38,922 nt of DNA from a virus. Location of the stretch: IMG/VR virus record IMGVR_UViG_3300031746_001387, positions 1 to 38,922 of that record; one strand, written 5' to 3'. Below the pieces are notes generated by a model. The model did not search any database, was not told where the DNA came from, and saw only the letters and a program-made list of their open reading frames with translations. This document shows positions 31,325 to 38,556 of the stretch, in pieces. Each line of letters begins with the position of its first letter. The first letter of the stretch is position 1. Both the position numbers and the translations under genes were made by a program.

Positions 31325-33512
31325 TTGCTTCTCCTCCAGGTGTAGGTGCAGGGGCCGGTGGAATAGCTTGCATCATTTCCACCGTAACTGCTTGCTTGTG
31401 TTCTGCGAAATGCAATATACAATTTGCATAGGCCGTTGGGTTATTATCTTTCAATTTAGCACCTAAATCTCCGATGAGGAAACTTTGCACAACTTCCATG
31501 TGTACCTCATTATCATCAATCTCCTCAATCGGTACGCTGCTAGTGAATTGACCCTCCATCATTCCAGGTTGAGGTTGTCCAGCTATCAGAACCATCAACT
31601 CACGCAACTGCTTGACTCGTTGATCTTCGCCTGGAATCTTGAATCCGGTCAGACCAACTATCGACGAAGCCTTAGCCGCATTGAGCGGACTCGCAATGAC
31701 CGAATTGATTTCAGGTGAGTTCATTTTGAACAGGTCCAATAGAATACCACGTTGCTGAGCAATTGATACTGGAATTGCAGTTTCAGTTTCAGGTTCGAGG
31801 AGTTCAAACGCACCCTTCAAATCTTCAACCTTGACCGTGACCTTCCGAAACGCGTCGGAACCAATGGGCTTGGAAAATGACTCATCCTCCAGCATGTTAT
31901 CCTTGTAATGCTGAACAGCGAGGTACATCAATTCGCCCCACCAAATACGAACGTAATCGTATATGATTGCTAAACGTTGAAGGGCGTAGGAGCGAGATAA
32001 TGAATACTCACCTAACGTTTTGGAACCCTCCGCCGCTCCGCCGTATATGCTCGGCGTATCCCCAACCACGAATTGACTGTCACGATCGACGATGCCGATT
32101 AAATCAACTGCTTCCTTCGGGAATGTGGCCGAGCGAAGTGTGAAGAATGCTTCCTCAATTCGTTGTCCCGGTCGTGTCGTTTTTGTTGGGTAGATGAAGC
32201 CTGGTTCGGCTTCCTGCTTACTGAATGTGTCGAAGTCAAGAACTTCAGGGTCAGCGAACGTTGAAGGGATTCCGTATTCAACGGATTGAATCAACAGATT
32301 CATCAACGCGTTGCGTATCTCCTGCTCTTGGACCATTGAACCGAGTAACGGGTCAGCATGAACACCCTTCGACGGTCCACCCTTACCAATGCGCCAACAT
32401 GAGTCCAGATTTTCATTCGCCACTTCCGCGATTTCGTCCGATATGATTGCGGCGTATAATCCGTCAGGGAACTTCGTCCTCATTTCCTTCAACACGGGAT
32501 CATTTTGATCCGCTGAGATAATGTTGTACATCGCAGGACGAAACCAACACTTTTCAAGCGTTGTTAAATCCTGATGAGGTGGTGCGTGGAACGGTCGAGG
32601 GGCCATAACTGATGTCGAACGCATGACACGCTCGAAATCGTCCGGCCCACCCGGACCAATTTTATCAGCTAAATCGGTGAACAACGCACGCGCTTCCGCG
32701 TAGTGCAGATCGACGAAATGAATAAGGTATCCTATACCTTGTTGACTCTTAGCGTAACTTGGAACCTTAACATCCAACGGGCCGAACACGTCAATTACTG
32801 GACGTGATTTCTCGACTGAATCCTCACTGAGAAGTACAGGAACTTCCTCCTCAAATTCGGGCACCTCTTGCAAGGGCACCCCACATTGTGGGCATTGAAT
32901 GTTCGCTTGCTGAACATTCATCGGTTGTTCCGCGCCACATTGCGGACATACATAATGAGCAGGTGTTACATTCTTCCTACGCCCGTAACGTGGAACCATT
33001 ACTGTGCCGAACACTTTATTCTTATAATCCCGAATATAACCAGCAAGAAACCCTTCATTGCACAGGAGGAATAGTGCGTGGATGAGTAATAGCTTCGCCT
33101 TGTTGTAACGCTGGATATGTTCGACTGCATCATCAGCAGCAGACTTAGCTCGGATGTCAATTGGATTATCCGCGTCATGCGGGGCGAAACGAGTGCCAGG
33201 AACCTCGGACGACAACGCGGAGATGAGTGCTTCGCCATGTGCCTTGTAGACGTTGGTTACGAAGTCGTAGACGAACTTGACGTCCTCACGGGTTGAAGAA
33301 TCACGAAGTACATCGTGAGTCGGAACGCGCCAATCCTGTGCGTCCTCAGCCCAGAACACACTTTGTACGCCGTGCCAGAACTGATTGTTGCGTTTGAAAC
33401 ACTTCAACTGTTGCCAACGGAAGTATGAGTCCTCTTCCTTAGCATGAAGTCGAAGGTCAAGTATTGCCTTCTTCAGCCCTTCACTCAGGTCTGCTGGCTT
33501 GATCACTGGCAT
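31314..33512 (-). CDS. Portal protein with embedded zinc ribbon, 732 aa
   Basis: Size near P22 portal, position between terminase and scaffold/capsid, and features such as the helical start (SLFRW-like, here EEDSYFRWQQLKCFKRNNQF), a long central region with ESGAT-like loops, YSLSRSYALQRLAIIYDYVR and a Pro-rich end support a portal ring protein through which DNA passes. Residues 189-210 contain CPQC-x14-CPQC, a zinc ribbon inside the body. That is not part of classical portals and may be an added clip or binding module. Portal identity is inferred from order and pattern. Confidence 0.75.
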   Translation of the reverse strand: MPVIKPADLSEGLKKAILDLRLHAKEEDSYFRWQQLKCFKRNNQFWHGVQSVFWAEDAQDWRVPTHDVLRDSSTREDVKFVYDFVTNVYKAHGEALISALSSEVPGTRFAPHDADNPIDIRAKSAADDAVEHIQRYNKAKLLLIHALFLLCNEGFLAGYIRDYKNKVFGTVMVPRYGRRKNVTPAHYVCPQCGAEQPMNVQQANIQCPQCGVPLQEVPEFEEEVPVLLSEDSVEKSRPVIDVFGPLDVKVPSYAKSQQGIGYLIHFVDLHYAEARALFTDLADKIGPGGPDDFERVMRSTSVMAPRPFHAPPHQDLTTLEKCWFRPAMYNIISADQNDPVLKEMRTKFPDGLYAAIISDEIAEVANENLDSCWRIGKGGPSKGVHADPLLGSMVQEQEIRNALMNLLIQSVEYGIPSTFADPEVLDFDTFSKQEAEPGFIYPTKTTRPGQRIEEAFFTLRSATFPKEAVDLIGIVDRDSQFVVGDTPSIYGGAAEGSKTLGEYSLSRSYALQRLAIIYDYVRIWWGELMYLAVQHYKDNMLEDESFSKPIGSDAFRKVTVKVEDLKGAFELLEPETETAIPVSIAQQRGILLDLFKMNSPEINSVIASPLNAAKASSIVGLTGFKIPGEDQRVKQLRELMVLIAGQPQPGMMEGQFTSSVPIEEIDDNEVHMEVVQSFLIGDLGAKLKDNNPTAYANCILHFAEHKQAVTVEMMQAIPPAPAPTPGGEANAS

Positions 33513-33792
33513 GTTCTGCCTTGTCTAGTTCCGACTTGAAGAACTTGTTCGATGCTTCACGTTCCAATTGTTGCTTCAACCTTGGAAACTGAACGCGGCG
33601 CGGAATTTGTTGCCGCGCTGTAGGCGGTGGTATGGCCTCATCCTGCGCTCGTGTCAACGAGTCTTGCAACGCACGTTGAGTTACCATCAACTCGTTGATC
33701 ACCTTCATCAACGATTCGTTCACGCGACGCGTAGCGTCAAGTTCGCGTTCTAGTATTGCGATGAGTTGATCGTGCTTATCAAAAGGCCACAT
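33481..33792 (-). CDS. Coiled-coil protein between terminase and portal, 103 aa
   Basis: The first 50 residues form a heptad-rich helix (DQLIAILERELDATRRVNES), followed by a Pro-rich link and a charged helix. The gene overlaps terminase at its start and portal at its end (32 bases), so translation is coupled. Small coiled-coil proteins at this place can help terminase dock or act in head assembly. No family is recognised. Confidence 0.6.
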   Translation of the reverse strand: MWPFDKHDQLIAILERELDATRRVNESLMKVINELMVTQRALQDSLTRAQDEAIPPPTARQQIPRRVQFPRLKQQLEREASNKFFKSELDKAEHASDQASRPE

Positions 33793-35395
33793 AACTACTC
33801 CGACGTCGATGATGAAATAACGGTAGACTCACCGGTGCTCGTCCCTTGCGCTCCAACGCTTCCATCTTACGGTAGAATGCCGTTGTGTCCCCCGTTGACG
33901 TGAATTCACGATTGATTCGGTCGCGTCGCTCAAGAGTCTCAGCAGTCTTGGACGACCTGGAAGTGAAGTAATCCACACCCTTGAGCAGATAACGTAGGTA
34001 GTCGTATGGATCATCACCGTTGAACGTTGCCACGTCCTCTGGGCGGCGTTCATCATCAATACATAGTGGGATCGTCTTGATTAGTTCTGGGCAACAGTCG
34101 AAAATCTGCAATCGTGGTAAGTTCACCTCGATTGCCTCGGGAGCGAATAACTCACGATACTCAGCGTAACGCTCTGGTCCTGATGTGCGTAGGATGCGTT
34201 GTGCTATATCCTCACTATAACCTTCAGCCGGCGTGAACCTAGGTGGTTTGGGCTTCCAACGTAAAAACTCACGTATCAACGCCTTTCCACCTATACGGTC
34301 GTTATCAGCCTTGCGTGGGTTCAAGTGAGAGTACGTACAGAATTGCTCCATTACTGTTTGGTCCGTCCCGCGATCAGCCCACGCTGATGGGTCGAGAACG
34401 ACGTCAACGATGTAATCATCCTGAGATAAGCGAGCGACATCACTTGCCCAGGTTGAAATCTTCGTCCTGGTTGCCACGTATTCACGATAGGCATATACTC
34501 GTCGGTCAGGTGAGATAGCCGCCCAACCGGCATACGTCATAGCAGCGAAACCCCAGTCAATTGCTAGGATTGAAGGCCACCATTTCGGTATCTCAAACGG
34601 TGGAATGACGTGCCTCGCGCACGCAGGTTCGCTTGGGAGCGGCTCAACTCGGAAATCCTCGAAGGACTGACCACTGAACGTGTACCAATCGCCATCGAGT
34701 TTAGCGCGTCGTTCAGCCTCCGGCAACATCATCAGACGATTGATGTATGTCGGGTCTTCACGAAGCAATGTCGGATTATCGGTTAATTTGGCCGGAATGA
34801 AGATGCGCTTGATTGGTCGAGACCCATCACTTCCAGGCATCATTTCGACCATGATTGTTTTAGGCGGTGCAGGTTCAACGAACCGCTTTCGTACCCAACC
34901 ATGTCCAATGTTACCTGGGTTTGATGCTGAACGTACAAATGCGGGAAGGTTACTCGCGGAACGACAACGACTAAATGTTACATAACGATATTGAAATTCA
35001 CTGAATGAAGTCAACTCATCGAATCCGATGTAATTGAACTCCGTTGTATCATAGTTCCTCGCGTCGGAATCACGATCCATATAGCCGAATTGAAGAATCG
35101 CTCCACTTGGCCACGTCCAACGACGTTTCTGTGTATTGTAAGTGGCTCCAGTCTTATGATAGAATTCTGTACTGCGGAGGATTAATGAGTTTTCAAGCTC
35201 GGGGAACGTACGACGAAGGAGTAAACCCTTAAAACGAGGCGCTTGATGGAAACCACGTACTATCGGAAGCCATAGGAGTAGTTCGGATTTCCCACCGCCA
35301 GCAGCGCCCCCGTAGAATCCCTCGAAAACAGTGTCAGGAATGGCGAGGAATTCCTCTTGCCTCGGGTGCGGCTTCCATGTTAGGACTTCATTCAT
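33779..35395 (-). CDS. Terminase large subunit (TerL)
   Basis: Walker A GAAGGGKS at residues 30-37, Walker B YIGFDEL at 122-128 (D126, E127), a SNPGNIGHGW motif at 158-167, and a C-terminal nuclease domain starting with AIDWGF (D280) followed by VVLDPSAW and DDPYDYLRY identify the packaging motor and headful nuclease. The start MNEVLTWKPHPRQ at 35395 is preferred: GTGGAGTG precedes it and 29 upstream residues from 35482 look non-coding. It pumps DNA into the prohead through the portal encoded next. Very confident call. Confidence 0.95.
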   Translation of the reverse strand: MNEVLTWKPHPRQEEFLAIPDTVFEGFYGGAAGGGKSELLLWLPIVRGFHQAPRFKGLLLRRTFPELENSLILRSTEFYHKTGATYNTQKRRWTWPSGAILQFGYMDRDSDARNYDTTEFNYIGFDELTSFSEFQYRYVTFSRCRSASNLPAFVRSASNPGNIGHGWVRKRFVEPAPPKTIMVEMMPGSDGSRPIKRIFIPAKLTDNPTLLREDPTYINRLMMLPEAERRAKLDGDWYTFSGQSFEDFRVEPLPSEPACARHVIPPFEIPKWWPSILAIDWGFAAMTYAGWAAISPDRRVYAYREYVATRTKISTWASDVARLSQDDYIVDVVLDPSAWADRGTDQTVMEQFCTYSHLNPRKADNDRIGGKALIREFLRWKPKPPRFTPAEGYSEDIAQRILRTSGPERYAEYRELFAPEAIEVNLPRLQIFDCCPELIKTIPLCIDDERRPEDVATFNGDDPYDYLRYLLKGVDYFTSRSSKTAETLERRDRINREFTSTGDTTAFYRKMEALERKGRAPVSLPLFHHRRRSSYVAF

Positions 35396-35539
35396 CGCCA
35401 CTCCACGTGCTTGAATAGGAAGCGCCACCAGTTGTGCCACCAGAAACGTGCATCGGCTAACACCAGGGTAAGCCGAGTGCACAACCTCAAACCATGATGA
35501 ACTCGTGGCTCAAGGTGTGTAAGACCATAACCATTAACG
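35396..35539 (-). other. 144-base noncoding leader of the terminase gene with stable hairpin
   Basis: No gene is supported here. A hairpin of 11 bp with one bulged base (35448-35458 with 35471-35482) lies 50 bases before the terminase ATG. The right arm also complements GTTGTGC at 35431-35437 (partner 35479-35485), so a second fold competes. It could be a translational control element, a packaging-related site or a processing signal. No tRNA-like features are seen. Confidence 0.45.
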
Positions 35540-35737
35540 TCATTTGGCACGACGTTGTTTCCTCAGCGCACGTTGAAATCCCTTACGCATCGGCAAATCG
35601 CGCTCCGACGTGGAAGCGAAATCATGCAGTTGCGACTTCGACATCTTAGTCAAGCCACGATTCCGGGCGAATACCTTGCTCGGTTCGTGCTCAGCAATTG
35701 CCATTACACGACGTTGTTTGATGCTAAGTGCTGGCAT
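35540..35737 (-). CDS. DUF3008-like small basic protein, 65 aa
   Basis: The start MPALSIKQRRVMAIAEH and the internal MSKSQLHDFAST match a small family seen in many phages (MPA-S-KQ-R-M...AKSMSK...DFAST). The end is strongly basic (RALRKQRRAK). The ATG follows the previous TAA directly (TAAATG). The function is not known; nucleic-acid binding is likely from charge. Confidence 0.65.
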   Translation of the reverse strand: MPALSIKQRRVMAIAEHEPSKVFARNRGLTKMSKSQLHDFASTSERDLPMRKGFQRALRKQRRAK

Positions 35738-35863
35738 TTACTTCCTCCGAGCTTCGCCCTTACGACGCAACTTCAAGCGCGGCTTGGCGGTATCCTTGGA
35801 TTGAGCGAAATTCATCGTACCCATCCCAACCGCACTTGCCCTGGCGCACAACGCGTTAGCCAC
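35738..35863 (-). CDS. Very basic small protein, 41 aa, GTG start
   Basis: GTG at 35863 has a strong AGGAGG six to eleven bases upstream. The 41-residue product ends in KPRLKLRRKGEARRK. It overlaps the membrane-protein gene at its start by eight bases and its TAA directly adjoins the next ATG. The ribosome binding site and packing make it probable. DNA or RNA binding is likely from charge; no family is recognised. Confidence 0.55.
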   Translation of the reverse strand: MANALCARASAVGMGTMNFAQSKDTAKPRLKLRRKGEARRK

Positions 35864-36182
35864 TTGAACCTCCTAACACTGCACAAGCAGCTTTCAAGTC
35901 CTTATCGAGTTGGTTCCTATTCGCCGTCCATTGCTTCCACATGACACCAGCCGCTATAGGTGTAGCCAGCATGAAGCCCAGGAACATCGAAGTGACTATC
36001 CTCCAACCAGGGGTCATATGACCGAGTTGGTAAAACCACGTCAACGTGGCCGGTCCCCATTGAGCGCCGAACGTGGCAAACGTAGCCATGAACACATCGA
36101 GTAGCACAGCACTGAAGTTCTTCAGCGCAGATACCTGACGCCAACCCGAGATCATGTCGGGCACTTTGATGTCGAACGCCAC
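35856..36182 (-). CDS. Two-pass membrane protein, holin candidate, 108 aa
   Basis: The start is GTG at 36182. Two hydrophobic segments are visible (about 24-42 and 61-83), followed by a charged, helical tail (KQWTANRNQLDKDLKAAC). This is the layout of class II holins. It lies two genes after the endolysin gene in the transcript, which fits a lysis cassette. Other membrane roles cannot be excluded. Confidence 0.55.
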   Translation of the reverse strand: MAFDIKVPDMISGWRQVSALKNFSAVLLDVFMATFATFGAQWGPATLTWFYQLGHMTPGWRIVTSMFLGFMLATPIAAGVMWKQWTANRNQLDKDLKAACAVLGGSSG

Positions 36183-36183
36183 G

Positions 36184-36378
36184 TTACTTCACCCAAGACA
36201 CTTCGGCTGCAGTGCCGTCAGGGTTGAAGTAGTGATTGAGAACGCCGACCACGGCTTGCAAGATCGAAACTCCGGCGAGAACCGCAAACTTGTACTTCCC
36301 CGCGCTCTCGCTGAACGCGTTCCCCAGTTGTACCAACGTCAACAAGAGCTGAACGATGACGTGCGTTTTTGACTTCAC
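36184..36378 (-). CDS. Small membrane protein, holin-like, 64 aa
   Basis: GTG at 36378 follows TGAGGTG. Hydrophobic segments at about 5-20 and 29-48 flank a short polar link (SESAGKYK), and the end reads QAVVGVLNHYFNPDGTAAEV. The QAVVG...NPDG ending is familiar from small phage membrane proteins found near lysis genes. It sits between the endolysin and a second membrane protein, so the two may act as a holin/antiholin or holin pair. Confidence 0.55.
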   Translation of the reverse strand: MKSKTHVIVQLLLTLVQLGNAFSESAGKYKFAVLAGVSILQAVVGVLNHYFNPDGTAAEVSWVK

Positions 36379-36386
36379 GATTCACC

Positions 36387-36800
36387 TCACTTGAAGAATG
36401 TATGAGCACCGATCACTACTGTGACTGGATGCAGTTCGGGTTTGCCTACTATGTTTTCCTGAAACCACGGCGAATTTGCGACCTTCAAATTTGCGTAATA
36501 TAACGCGCCTTGCGTAATGTCCATGTCCGTCTCGTCGTACACCTTCGAAGCAATGTCCATCGCCGCCTCGAACATGGAGTTCGGACGTACAGGCCACAAT
36601 ATGGTCTGCGCGTCGGACGGAACGGAGATTGAAGTAAATTGATTCCTGTCTGTAATGATCTTCGAGTAATCCTTATGCCATTCACGAACTCGATTCGCAA
36701 TGACGTGGGCACAAGCCCGCATCCCTTCCAAGCCTTCGCCACGCGCTTCGCGCCAAATTACTAGTGCTAACAGCACTCGATTGTAGTCAATCCACTGCAT
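36387..36800 (-). CDS. SleB/CwlJ-type cell wall hydrolase (endolysin), 137 aa
   Basis: IWREARGEGLEGMRACAHVI followed by ANRV is the hallmark of the Hydrolase_2 (SleB) family, with E18 the likely catalytic glutamate. The middle contains NQFTS and the end AHTFFK, both typical. No signal peptide is seen, so release needs a holin. Known relatives cleave the glycan strands of peptidoglycan. The gene lies in a lysis cluster with two small membrane-protein genes downstream. The start overlaps the upstream small gene by 34 bases. Confidence 0.88.
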   Translation of the reverse strand: MQWIDYNRVLLALVIWREARGEGLEGMRACAHVIANRVREWHKDYSKIITDRNQFTSISVPSDAQTILWPVRPNSMFEAAMDIASKVYDETDMDITQGALYYANLKVANSPWFQENIVGKPELHPVTVVIGAHTFFK

Positions 36801-36991
36801 GGCTTCGTTGTCCTTCGACTCGTCAAGTGTGTGAAGAACGAGCTGTCACGTTCGAATAGGTGTAATACCCAAGTGCGCAGCCTCTCCATGCACAAACGGT
36901 TGGCCATCATGAAAGGATTCCACAGCATATACTTGCCGTAGCGACTGTACTTACTGTAATCACCGGTTCGTTGGTACTTCACTCGCCGCAT
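36767..36991 (-). CDS. Hypothetical basic protein, 74 aa
   Basis: The start MRRVKYQRTGDYSKYSRYGK at 36991 follows GGAGGAAACAAG, which favours it over the upstream in-frame start at 37009. The protein is rich in Arg, Tyr and Lys, with a hydrophobic centre (MLWNPFMMANRL). Its end overlaps the endolysin gene by 34 bases in another frame. It may be an unknown lysis or packaging accessory; no family is recognised. Confidence 0.5.
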   Translation of the reverse strand: MRRVKYQRTGDYSKYSRYGKYMLWNPFMMANRLCMERLRTWVLHLFERDSSFFTHLTSRRTTKPCSGLTTIECC

Positions 36992-37034
36992 CTTGTTTCC
37001 TCCACCCACGATTTGAACGAGTTGGATTGAAGCT

Positions 37035-37571
37035 TCATTTCGTTTCCGGCCTCAAATTGATTACGCGGTAATCCTCTTCTTTGTGTTGCTGTGGAGCGTA
37101 CACTACAATTTGAATTCCGTGATTGTCGCCGTTATTACCGTTGCGTGGAACTGTGTTAGCTACGACACGACTCATATTCGCAGCGATTGTGCTCAAATCC
37201 TTTGCGTTGGATTTTTCCAATTTACCGTCATCCATCAATCCGAGTGACGACATAAGACGTTCCACAGCCTTATCCTGCACCGGCCCGAGTTTGTCCTCAA
37301 TATGAGCCTTCAACTCTGGGTCGTCCTTATGTTCGGAGATTTTCCCCCTTTCGCAGTAAGATACCTCCGCAGGGGAAACGTTGAATTGCCGTGCGACTTC
37401 GGTTTGAACTTCACCAGAACGACCTAAGATTGCAATGGTTTTCTTGATGAAGGAGGGGATTTCCGGTCCGCGAATCCGATGCCGCTCGATTTGAAGGACG
37501 GAACCAAGCACATTCACCACGTTGCGTGGTGACTTCAATCGGCGGTATGCTTCTTGTTCAGTTATTTCCAT
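37035..37571 (-). CDS. Terminase small subunit-like HTH protein, 178 aa
   Basis: A helix-turn-helix is visible (VQTEVARQFNVSPAEVSYCE). A long helical region follows, and the C-terminus ends IQIVVYAPQQHKEEDYRVINL, a pattern shared with phage small terminases (VxVYAP...Y-V-I). TerS recognises the packaging site and loads TerL. The gene lies upstream of TerL in the same transcript, separated by the lysis genes. A transcription regulator is the alternative because of the HTH and the position near the operon start. Confidence 0.6.
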   Translation of the reverse strand: MEITEQEAYRRLKSPRNVVNVLGSVLQIERHRIRGPEIPSFIKKTIAILGRSGEVQTEVARQFNVSPAEVSYCERGKISEHKDDPELKAHIEDKLGPVQDKAVERLMSSLGLMDDGKLEKSNAKDLSTIAANMSRVVANTVPRNGNNGDNHGIQIVVYAPQQHKEEDYRVINLRPETK

Positions 37572-37786
37572 TGTTCCCCGTGACGCAGTATAAGCGGAAT
37601 ACGCATTGCACGTGTTGACACGACTACACCGCCCCGGTTAATGGCTTGGTACAGTGCGTTATCTCGCTCGAATAACATACGCACGTTCATAATGTCAGGG
37701 ATGCTTCTTATGTACGGTATACGGCAAAGAGTGCGTACTACTGAAGGAATAAAAGGAAGACTTGCGAGAAAATAACGTCGCTTCAT
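37562..37786 (-). CDS. Hypothetical protein, first gene of the late operon, 74 aa
   Basis: The start KRRYFLASLPFIPSVVRTL resembles a Tat-like or membrane-anchoring N-terminus (RR-x-F-L), though no clear cleavage site follows. The rest is a small mixed domain. Its ATG at 37786 is 60 bases after the -10 box of a good promoter, and its end overlaps the TerS-like gene by ten bases. No family is recognised. Confidence 0.5.
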   Translation of the reverse strand: MKRRYFLASLPFIPSVVRTLCRIPYIRSIPDIMNVRMLFERDNALYQAINRGGVVVSTRAMRIPLILRHGEQWK

Positions 37787-37845
37787 TGTTCACCTCACGA
37801 AACGTATCAAGCCTCGAATCAGATACACCACCGGCTTCGCTCATA

Positions 37846-37875
37846 AGCATAACATATCAGTTTATTGGATGTCAA
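37846..37875 (-). promoter_or_regulatory. Sigma70-like promoter of the late operon
   Basis: On the - strand TTGACA (37870-37875) and TATGCT (37846-37851) are separated by 18 bases. Transcription would begin near 37839, about 53 bases before the first ATG (37786). A perfect -35 box and the position at the head of the whole - strand operon support it. Confidence 0.7.
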
Positions 37876-37966
37876 CCCGCTTCGCGGTTTAATTGAATCA
37901 ATGCGATAGTCGTTCATTCGACGAGCGATTCTACTTCATTTCGTTGGTAACTCCGTGAAACCGAAT

Positions 37967-38085
37967 ATGGGACCAGAGTTGCGAAGCAAGATGGGACCAA
38001 GTTATTATGGAACCAAACTTCGTGTTTACCGGAGGTAAGTTGCGCGTGCGTGGGATATCCTCCGCCTTCACGCTAGATGGGACCC
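37967..38085 (+). repeat. Iterated ATGGGACC motifs in the divergent control region
   Basis: ATGGGACCA at 37967-37975 and 37991-37999, ATGGAACCA at 38007-38015 and ATGGGACCC at 38077-38085 are direct repeats within 120 bases. They fill the gap between divergent promoters. This is the pattern of repressor operators or replication-origin iterons; which one cannot be told from the sequence. The rest of 37876-38148 holds no supported gene. Confidence 0.5.
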
Positions 38086-38114
38086 TACCGGACGGACTAT
38101 ACCCGTGGGTAGGG
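38083..38114 (+). other. Imperfect hairpin next to the iterated motifs
   Basis: CCCTACC (38083-38089) pairs with GGTAGGG (38108-38114), with an inner ACGG/CCGT stem (38092-38095, 38103-38106) and a 7-base loop. It overlaps the fourth repeat motif and lies 35 bases before the + strand promoter. It may be a regulatory or origin structure; there is no T-run. Confidence 0.4.
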
Positions 38115-38148
38115 CTGGTGTGGGTATGACGCTGCGCGCAGAATTAGC

Positions 38149-38177
38149 TTGACATTCTAGGCGAAGTATGTTAGTAT
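38149..38177 (+). promoter_or_regulatory. Sigma70-like promoter for the 61-aa gene
   Basis: TTGACA (38149-38154) and TAGTAT (38172-38177) are 17 bases apart, with the predicted start near 38184. This fixes the translation start of the next gene at 38197, since an in-frame ATG at 38176 would lie inside the -10 box. Confidence 0.65.
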
Positions 38178-38196
38178 GATGTTGAGGAAGGATAAC

Positions 38197-38382
38197 ATGA
38201 GCTTTGACTCACAACGCTACGATGCGTTGTGCGCAGCAGCCACCATCTGCGAAAAACAATTTCCCTGGGTTTACGACTTCCCCTGGGAGCTGTCCGAGGG
38301 ACGCACTAAGGTGCAAGCAGTGATAACGTACCTCTGCACACAGATGCATCAGATGGAGAATGACTTCGCACAATTAGGCTAA
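38197..38382 (+). CDS. Hypothetical small protein, 61 aa
   Basis: MSFDSQRYDALCAAATICEK begins at ATG 38197 after GAGGAAGGA. The product is helical with a Trp/Pro motif (QFPWVYDFPWELSEGRTKVQ). It has its own promoter just upstream and a terminator just downstream, so it is a monocistronic unit. That makes it a candidate early regulator or host-takeover protein. No family is recognised. Confidence 0.6.
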   Translation: MSFDSQRYDALCAAATICEKQFPWVYDFPWELSEGRTKVQAVITYLCTQMHQMENDFAQLG

Positions 38383-38392
38383 CCACAAACCA

Positions 38393-38431
38393 AGCGTTTC
38401 CGGCTGAGTACCGGAGCCGCTTTCTTATTTC
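38393..38431 (+). terminator. Intrinsic terminator after the 61-aa gene
   Basis: AGCG-TTT-CCGG-CTGAGTA-CCGG-AGC-CGCT forms a two-part stem (38393-38421) followed directly by TTCTTATTT. It sits 11 bases after the stop codon. Confidence 0.65.
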
Positions 38432-38440
38432 AATCCCGCC

Positions 38441-38503
38441 GTGATATCTAATATCTGATGTTCAATTGTTCGTTAGGCGAACAGTAATATCTAATATATC
38501 ACG
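38441..38503 (+). repeat. AT-rich imperfect palindrome with repeated ATATCTAATAT
   Basis: GTGATAT at one end mirrors ATATCAC at the other, and ATATCTAATAT occurs twice as a direct repeat (38444-38454 and 38487-38497), 43 bases apart, about four helical turns. In the middle GTTCG/CGAAC forms a small stem. It lies between two terminators, so it may be a protein-binding site. No gene is supported here. Confidence 0.45.
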
Positions 38504-38520
38504 AGCCGGCACAAATAGGA

Positions 38521-38551
38521 ATGGCGCTAGGTTCCTCACGCCTAGCGCCAT
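38521..38551 (-). terminator. Perfect 11-bp hairpin, terminator of the 40-aa gene
   Basis: ATGGCGCTAGG (38521-38531) and its exact complement (38541-38551) enclose a 9-base loop. On the - strand it lies five bases after the stop of the 40-aa gene and is followed by TTCCTATTTG, a weak T-rich tail. Confidence 0.6.
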
Positions 38552-38556
38552 CGTAG

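Noticed and set aside
35396-35482. N-terminal extension of TerL from ATG 35482
   Set aside because: The 29 extra residues lack family similarity and overlap a stable hairpin; the ATG at 35395 has a ribosome site and begins the usual TerL sequence.
35396-35539. tRNA gene in the terminase leader
   Set aside because: No cloverleaf, T-loop GTTC-like sequence or acceptor stem could be built.
38176-38196. Upstream ATG for the 61-aa gene
   Set aside because: It lies within the -10 box, upstream of the predicted transcript start.
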